Notes under the pieces: model-generated
The model's input: only the letters and a program-made list of their open reading frames with translations
Told to the model about the DNA's origin: nothing
Databases searched by the model: none
Assembly (NCBI GenBank): GCA_022559845.1
Contig: CM040125.1
Span: 289,154,200 to 289,218,199, forward strand
Reading direction: 5' to 3'
Source: Amorphophallus konjac
Taxonomy: Eukaryota; Streptophyta; Magnoliopsida; Alismatales; Araceae
DNA length: 64,000 nucleotides
Shown: in pieces, positions 58,701 through 64,000 of the stretch
Layout: each line of letters opens with the position of its first letter
How positions within the stretch are numbered: position 1 is the stretch's first letter
Position numbers and translations under genes: made by a program

Positions 58701-58851
58701 CCCTCCAGATCCGCCTTCTTCCATCTACCAATTTCTTCTTCTGATTCCTCCTAATTCTGGGTCTGACCCAACTTCTTCCACATCCACTGCCTTGGGCATC
58801 TGCCCATTCTCTCACTGCTTTCGAGGTTTTAGTCCTCACCCCTCTTCTTGA
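55720..58851 (+). CDS. 1043-residue proline-rich ORF of the 10-kb element
   Basis: This is the longest open frame in the window, with no stop. I do not recognise the family. The N-terminus is His/Pro/Gln-rich; about residues 78-108 read KVSQILHALDHLTPQQIQAL; RVAHHP-type repeats follow (about 115-155), then long Pro/Ser/Thr-rich stretches with acidic patches (240-310). A more ordered part near 505-640 contains KIQEFIYRMPIRVIVPST and RGLPLIRAPFIGRIGYTL. The C-terminal third holds about ten GHRAPFHLIPPEPPD repeats. There are no knuckles, protease or RT motifs. It could be a gag-like protein or the extra ORF1 known from Ogre-type elements. ATG at 55720 is about 1.1 kb after the primer site. Confidence 0.65.
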   Translation: MAYFDKQNNMFNSIHEDAQPCTSYSPQFQHVHHYSHHTFKGPRPHSYGHARPMGNVHPHGPPTQSRTTISSGPSRPNDEKVSQILHALDHLTPQQIQALKAAIEGASHSSLPPSKPIRVAHHPPPSSIHTRVAHHPLTSPPVHATRVAHHPPPSIPPPSRPQGPFIPCNPAHPGSSMGRPINSPPRPFYAAPPPSMPCQPSVAQVTPLQQTLLDKITLMEEQLKRVTSPWPAPPTPINPLHAFLDDITKMEREWKDRIDDYDFGISSDQEPAFEESEAVYDDDEAPQAPLPSFLNFPLPPLYFDEPPAQDEATIANPTPVYETNWCYDDGLILQAPALAPLKSPPIPEPSIKPPSITPPPATPLTSTTPASPEPSAKPPLIKPLTFTPSVNINPTIEPSPINLPLPPPRPSTMLITPIPPLNLSPLPMANPEQDPPLFALEPIPTASEQREKLDVFEPPLILSPTPSITPSLFMEPFASASPPSTTRNGGPSTSTGAEDDQEPGSKDLAVAMPFKIQEFIYRMPIRVIVPSTIEEAKPLPLLRGECRALMSSKGRAGHPLFLLSNSEFIIPYKGRMPILLNIPYIPHSMDNMMLPVPTLQLPHIVDLCLLRGLPLIRAPFIGRIGYTLSLPWRDSYLDAKGPSTPLPTSHSTSSLFSSFASWAIPRVKRRISFSRPSCSSRSLHSMHSVAFVHSSHPCCCIRMHLHLLLPRFPNPYFPRLPAPPDIPHFSSSSSSFFNSLPLGHRVPLPAISLEPPGILPLLFGHRALSDFVIPSEPPDFPLGQRAPFHLIPPEPPDFSPNPPSFLSLFLGHRAPFHLIPPEPPDSPSDCLSLFLGHRAPFHPLPPEPPDLSPLSLSFGHRAPLHLLPPEPPDLPLGHRAPFHLISLEPPDLLGHRVPPSIIPPEPPDSPSYSLYHFPGHHAPFHLIPPEPPDHPSFFRFIFLLLRDITSFIFFLLFHHLFLYFFPGHRVPSFVIPPEPPDSSSAHDSPPPPPDPPDPPSSIYQFLLLIPPNSGSDPTSSTSTALGICPFSHCFRGFSPHPSS
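57946..58665 (+). repeat. Tandem repeat in the ORF, GHRAPFHLIPPEPPD
   Basis: About ten or eleven degenerate copies, 50-85 bp each, encode GH(R)APFH-LIPPEPPD. At DNA level each copy contains GGGC-ATCGC-GCCC and TCCGG-AACCT-CCGGA, two hairpins. Copies start near 57949, 58007, 58066, 58149, 58223, 58293, 58348, 58399, 58472 and 58619. Confidence 0.85.
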
Positions 58852-61683
58852 TTTTTCGGTTCTTCTGTAGACTGTTCCATGTGATCAGGGTCTCCACACC
58901 TTAGTGAGGGAGTTCTAGCCCTCGCCTATTTTCCTTTTCTCCTTATTCGTCTGAGTCTGGTTTGAGCACCACTCATTCTTGTTAAGCCACTCTTAAAATC
59001 CTTTGCTTCCAATCCTTTTGACTGCCAAAGAGGACAAATCCCATGATGATCAACCTCGCCTCTGACAGCTGCTTCTACAAAGGTTGCAAGGTAACATTTT
59101 GGCGTAAGTATGCATTTTAATGATATCATTTTCTCATTACTTCACGCATGATTTTCAAAATCAAGTGCTTCTTAACGAGATTAAGAGTGATGTTTTAAAC
59201 CTTTATCTTAAGCCTTTTGTTTAATTGAAATCATTCTCAAAAGAGTCCTTTAGGCTTGCTTTCGCAGCACTTTGGTTGATAAAGAACCCGCGCTGGGAAT
59301 TCAACATTCTCTCCCTGCTTGTTTAAGAGTAACCCTCAGTTGGGCATTTCACACACTTCACGGCGTCCTTAGCCGGCTCCTTTTGATAAAACACCATTGC
59401 TACCTTGGCCATGCCATGAGAATATCTGAAAGTCTTTTCTCTTCTTTATTCGGCCACATGCAGGGGCAAGAGGTTGACGGATGAGATGACCAACCTAGGT
59501 AATCCCCAATACGAGTGGAGTCTCAAATAGGGGCAGTCTTGACCCAAAATCAAAATCAATATGAGTTTTCATATGAATTTCATGATATACATCTCGCCAA
59601 AAGGGGTATTATGAACATCAAGTCAGAATTTCGATAAAAGCAAAAGTATGAATTATGGCATGACAAGAGTGGCAAAGTCCCCGCAGGGAAAACCCTAGTC
59701 GTATGCATGTCAAGGGTCTAAAAATCAAAGGCACAAAACCCCGGCGCAACAGACTACCTCTTTGAGGGAACACCTTAGAAAGAATTCAAGTCTTGATATC
59801 TCCCATCCTGCATAAAGCTTATCCATAATTGTTCTTCTCTTCTCCCTCCAAGACCGAATGTTTCTCGGGTATGGCCTTGGTAGGGGCACCGTTGATCAAA
59901 GACGGTCGGTTATAGGATGCCACTTTCAATGCACGCCTAGCTTTGGGTAATTTTAGCGAAAAGGGAAGGAACTAGGATCCCTAGCCAGTGGTTCAAAACA
60001 ACCCTTTGATGGTGCATTAACAATGTCTAAACCAAAATCCAAAAAAATTGAATATTGCAAAATCAAACCAAAAAAAATTGAATATTTCCTGAGCAAAATC
60101 AAACAAAAAATTGAATACTTTCAAAATTCATAATAAAAATTCAAATATTTTTCAAAATTCATAAAAATTCAAATATTTTCAAAACTCATAAAAATTTGTA
60201 TATTCCAAAAATAAAAAAAAAGCATTGTATTGTCTGATGGTATTTTGCAGGAACAGCTTTGCAAGGACCAAGAGCACGGGATGAGTCCTATCTTCACTTA
60301 TTGTTATCAACCTCTTGATTCCTCCCAATATTCTCGTGATATGCCACACAAGGGCATTTTCATTATCATCTCCCTATATCATTCTGATTACTATATCATT
60401 CTGATTATTCATCTACAAATCATTCAATCAACTCCTGCTGATTTCACTTGATCACTTTGCCACTGGACATTACTTGATTCCAATCATTCAATCTCACATG
60501 CCAAGATTGTCATCCTTATGACAAACAACAAACAATGATGCTTTGCAATGCTATAATTTAACTCATGCTATTCATGCTAATACATGCTTGAATGCTATTC
60601 ACACTAAGCTTTGAGTGCTTTGATGTCTATGATTATCATTGCTTATTGATGCTTCCATTCATGCTATGCTTGTTATGCTTAAATGCCTCATTCATTACTT
60701 GTTATCTTCATTATATCTTGGCTAATGAAATTTTGAGCGCAGGATAAGAAGCTCTTGGTCACACCGTCCGGGCATCATCATCCAAGTCCCACGGTGCTTG
60801 CAGCTCATTTCTCAGTTCCCATGCTTATTGCTCCACCATCTCTCCCTGTATGCATTTTTACTATATGTTACATACGCTACTAGATTATATCAAGGACCTT
60901 GTGGCTTTGGTAAATCTGGGATTTGAGTTCCCCTTCATCAAAAATAATGATGATTCCAGAGAAGTCTTAGTCACACGGATAGGCCGTTGAGCCGTCCAAG
61001 GCTGGAGACGATGGTTCCCTTTTGTGAATTGGTGCGTGGATAAACGGGCTTCGGCTTAGTATCAGCTCGCGAAATTGGTTTCTTGACCCAGTCTTGACAG
61101 TTTAACAATATTATCCTTGATTATATTATATATTTATTTGTTATTTTCCCTTTAAACCCAGCATGCATTCATGTAGGACTTTGAATTAACATTGGAAAAT
61201 CATTCTGATGAGCTGACTTTGAGGGTTGAAGTTGATCTTAATCTTTCCAGATATGAGATATTCCATGCAGAATAGAGTCCTCAGTTCGTTTTATCGCTGT
61301 TTTGGGTCTTTTTCTTGAAAACTCCCTGTTTGGATTTTTATCATCTTATTTTTCAAACTTTTCCCTTTGATCCACCTTGGCTGCAGCACGTCCACATGGC
61401 TGGTAACCGCTCCCCAATGGTGAAATCTACAGGTTTGTGACCTGGGGTACTTCCACCGCGCTGGAAGTTGATCATTTTATTTTATCTCCTTCGTGCACCG
61501 CGTGCACATCTCCCCTTTTATCTAAACATTGTTGATTTCGTTAGATTTCCCGAGATTTGCTTCATCTCGTGCTTTTGATTTGATTCTCATCAAGTGATGT
61601 TGATTGCGTGTCTCATCACACCTTGGCATCTACTTTTCTGTTTGCTACGCTCCCTTGCAAAGCAGACGCCAAGGCGGGGCAGC
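58852..61683 (+). other. 3' non-coding interior of the 10-kb element
   Basis: No pol-like frame is visible in 2.8 kb. It includes an A/T-rich tract of AAAATTGAATATT and AAAATTCAAATATTTTC repeats (about 60030-60215), the hairpin GTGCAC-CGC-GTGCAC (about 61495) and the likely polypurine tract AAGGCGGGGCAGC (61671-61683) next to the 3' LTR. Confidence 0.7.
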
Positions 61684-63149
61684 TGTAGACACGCTAAAAT
61701 TGACATTATTTTGAGTATATTTCATATTGCCGTGCAATGCCCCATTTGACCCTCAAATTAGCTTGTTTGAGTGGTTTTTCCCACTTTTCTTGAATTTATC
61801 CTATGTTTCCCCCATTTTCTCCTTTTTCCTATTTTTCTGGATTTTCTGAGTATTTATCTAATTTTTGAAATTAACGACCTTGGTAAGGGCGTGTTTTTAA
61901 CAAAACACGACCTGATCTGGGGTGTTTCTTTGAGAAAGGACGACCACATCTGAGGGCGTCAATTCTTGGTGTCTGACCGACTTCCCCGTTTTATAGACTT
62001 GAAATTAACACCCTTCCAAGGGGCGTGTTTTTTAAAGTGGCTTTGTTCGAGGCGTGTTTTACATTTTTCAGATATGGGGAGTTTTTATTTCTAAAATTGG
62101 TTTTGAAAGAAACGCCCTTGTGCAGGACGTGTTTTAAATTAACGCCCCTCGACAGGTCGTCAATTCTTGAATTGACGCCCTGACCAGAGGCGTGGTTCAT
62201 CTTCTGGCTTCGCAGCCCTTTCCCCAGAGAGTCCTTGCTTCGTTACACACCTACTTCGTTTGGGCTCTTGCCCATTCTTATCCTTTCCACTCTTGGACTC
62301 CTTGCCCATGTTTATCCCCCTTTGATCCTATTTAATAGAGCCATTGGCTCTGTTAACCGGTTGGTTCCTCCTGTTGGCCCCCCTTTCGTCGATCCTTTTC
62401 TCCCTCCCTCCATTCTTCTTCTTCTTCTATGTTTTTTTCTTCTTTTGTTTCTTTTGTGTTTTTTCTTTCTTCTTGCAGGTGCTGCTGCTGTGGCTAGGAG
62501 GGGCTCACGTCCTGTTCTTCATCTTTTGGAAGACCTTCTCCCCATTGATTATCAAAGCCAAGCAACGCACAGATTTTTTCTTATCTCCCCTCTATTCCCT
62601 TTATTTTATTTTCATCATATGCATGCATTCATCATTATTTAACTCTCTTTTCTCAACACGTTGAGACTTTCCCCATAGTGCAACTCTTGCACAATCTCCT
62701 TTTATTTTTATATCATTTATCATTCATTTTTCCCACACCCTTTTGCATAGGGGTTTAAGGGCAACCACCCTTAAGGTGTGTTCTTCTCCATAATTATTCC
62801 TGTTCATATTTTTTTTAAAGAATTGATGCTACACTCACCATGTCCTAATTCATTCAATCTTTTGGTGTTTGTGTCTTTTTTTGCAAGGGTAATAAAAAGG
62901 AGAACTCTCTTCATCGGCCGGCCGATCTAGAAGAGAAAGGAAGCACTCACATCCCCGCATCTTTTGAGGTACTTTTCGCGATCATTCTCCCCGTGTCTTA
63001 TTGATTATATATATATTGAGGCCTCGTGTCTCTGGCGATCACACACTCCCCTTGTGCACCTCGTGCATGTTTTTCTTCTCATCTCCATATTCATTGCCTA
63101 TTCCTTTTTAATTATTATTTATCTTAAGTGGATTTTAAAGGGATCTACA
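61684..63149 (+). repeat. 3' LTR of the 10-kb element
   Basis: It is about 98-99% identical by eye to 53137-54604. Differences are mostly C/T and G/A transitions plus a 3-bp indel near 62505. Hairpin array at 61874-62194, palindrome at 62913-62926. Confidence 0.88.
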
Positions 63150-63562
63150 ATGGATGGTAGCGGTCTAGTGAAGACCGTTTCTAGCCCCTTGCAGTCACGC
63201 GATAGACCGCTTCTAAGGATTGGCGTCGAATTTTAAATCCTTTCAAACTCTTCATTATTATTATCTTCTATTTATCCTTATTTAATGTATTTAGCCTATT
63301 AATTCCATAAATACACCAATTTCAAGCTTCTAGAATATGGGCTAGATCTTTTTGGGCTTTAATTTGGGTCCTATGGCCTATTTAAATTGCCTAATTAATT
63401 GGTTATTATTTCGACTTTCGTAAAAATTTATTTAACCCAAAATTCATTTAATATTATGTTTAAGCTCTAATTAATTTTATTTAACTTAGAAAAATCCTAG
63501 AAATTCTTAGAAAATTTTAGAAATACATTAAAATAATTTATATAAAATTTTAGGGTATAAGA
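63150..63562 (-). mobile_element. Tekay-like LTR C, part 2
   Basis: This continues LTR C after the 10-kb insertion, including one GCGGTC/GACCG hairpin (63160-63180). The LTR edge near 63562 is approximate because the expected TG is not clear. No gene is seen. Confidence 0.65.
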
Positions 63563-63600
63563 CCCTCCCCCACTTAAGAGAATTTGGTCGCCAAATTCAT
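63563..63600 (-). promoter_or_regulatory. Polypurine tract of the LTR C element
   Basis: On the minus strand TTTGGCGACCAAATTCTC precedes TTAAGTGGGGGAG, the arrangement typical upstream of plant Tekay/Del 3' LTRs. LTR C is therefore a 3' LTR. Confidence 0.75.
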
Positions 63601-63712
63601 CACATGAGTTTTTACGGAGAGTATATTTTAATTTGTTTATTAACTACACAAAAAATTAAAGTAATGTGAATAGGTTAAGATGGTACCTTTAATTATTTTA
63701 CCTTCCTAGTCC

Positions 63713-64000
63713 ATAATGGCATTTAGTCGGCCTCGTCTCCCGCGTCTGTTGTTATCCCTTGAAGATTGTTTCTTTATGAGAGGACACATGGGCAAGCGAT
63801 GTTCCTAACCTTCACATTTGAGACAAGCGCCAAGACGCTTCCAACACTCTTCAGCCGAGTGTCCAAAATTTTCACAAAATGAGCAAGCCGTAGCGACTTG
63901 CATTCCTTCTCCTTCCTTAACTCTTTTATTCTTTTCATTGCCATTTCTATTTCTTTTTCCATACCGTTCTCATTGCTGGACCTCTTATTGTGACGGGGTT
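63713..64000 (-). pseudogene. Gypsy gag zinc-knuckle fragment
   Basis: A minus-strand frame shows CSFCENFGHSAEEC, a complete CCHC knuckle (about 63823-63864), then CLKC...H...C, a second knuckle broken by an in-frame stop, and a basic tail (NNRRGRRGR) ending at a stop near 63713. It runs off the window. It lies only about 120 bp upstream of the polypurine tract, where pol should be, so the element is either gag-only or has lost pol by deletion. Confidence 0.65.

Larger units (their letters stand above)
53137..63149 (+). mobile_element. 10-kb non-autonomous Gypsy-like element with two LTRs
   Basis: LTRs of 1468 and 1466 bp (53137-54604 and 61684-63149) bound a 7.1-kb interior with one long ORF and no protease, RT, RNase H or integrase. 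The flanks are ACGGA (53132-53136) and ATGGA (63150-63154), a 5-bp duplication with one C/T change at a CpG. The post-LTR sequence resembles Tat/Ogre primer sites, and the LTRs resemble the solo LTR at 5795-7107, so a Tat-derived non-autonomous family is likely. It sits in LTR C. About 17-20 differences between the LTRs by eye suggest a fairly young insertion. Confidence 0.85.

Overview
The window is repeat-dense plant nuclear DNA, almost certainly from a flowering plant with a large genome; the species cannot be told. I see no host protein gene, rRNA or tRNA. Nearly every base belongs to LTR retrotransposons nested inside each other: a Copia family of SIRE/Maximus type (gag, initiator-Met tRNA primer site, multiple GGGGGAG tracts), Gypsy Tat-lineage pol remnants (two RNase H domains), and Gypsy LTRs of Tekay-like type (TGTAGCAACC...GGGGCGTGACA).

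Layout. 1-4080: an old minus-strand SIRE-like element (3' region, broken gag, primer site, LTR with a 110-bp inverted repeat). 4081-48504: one decayed plus-strand Tat pol, split by a 1.3-kb solo LTR (5795-7107, duplication CTTCT/CTTCC) and by a 3.14-kb minus-strand solo LTR (7957-47532, duplication CCCAC). That solo LTR is itself split by a 36.4-kb complex (10107-46535) flanked by TAAAG. The complex is a tandem array of one non-autonomous, gag-only SIRE-like family: five plus-strand LTRs of about 2.5-3.3 kb, three plus-strand gag copies, and at its left an inverted block with one LTR and two partial gags. A second Tekay-like solo LTR (26757-29898, duplication ATTAT) sits in one array LTR. 48505-50160: unassigned 3' sequence and a fragment of another SIRE-like LTR. 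50161 to the end: a third minus-strand Tekay-like LTR, split by a 10-kb element (53137-63149) with two LTRs and one long proline-rich ORF but no pol; the window ends in a gag zinc-knuckle fragment.

How parts work together. The SIRE-like units carry only what is needed in cis (LTR promoter, primer site, packaging-type gag, polypurine tract) and would need reverse transcriptase and integrase from an autonomous relative. The same holds for the 53137-63149 element.

Most interesting signals. (1) Short hairpins packed in arrays in LTRs of several families, whose stem sequences differ between copies but stay complementary. (2) About 15 consecutive stem-loops in the U5 of every SIRE-like LTR. (3) A roughly 105-nt module with a closing helix and an inner hairpin that covaries, found 3' of gag and again inside a different LTR. 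(4) The array architecture, with microhomology junctions, an LTR-tip hairpin at the left edge and a 2-kb gag inverted repeat. All coordinates and counts were read by eye.
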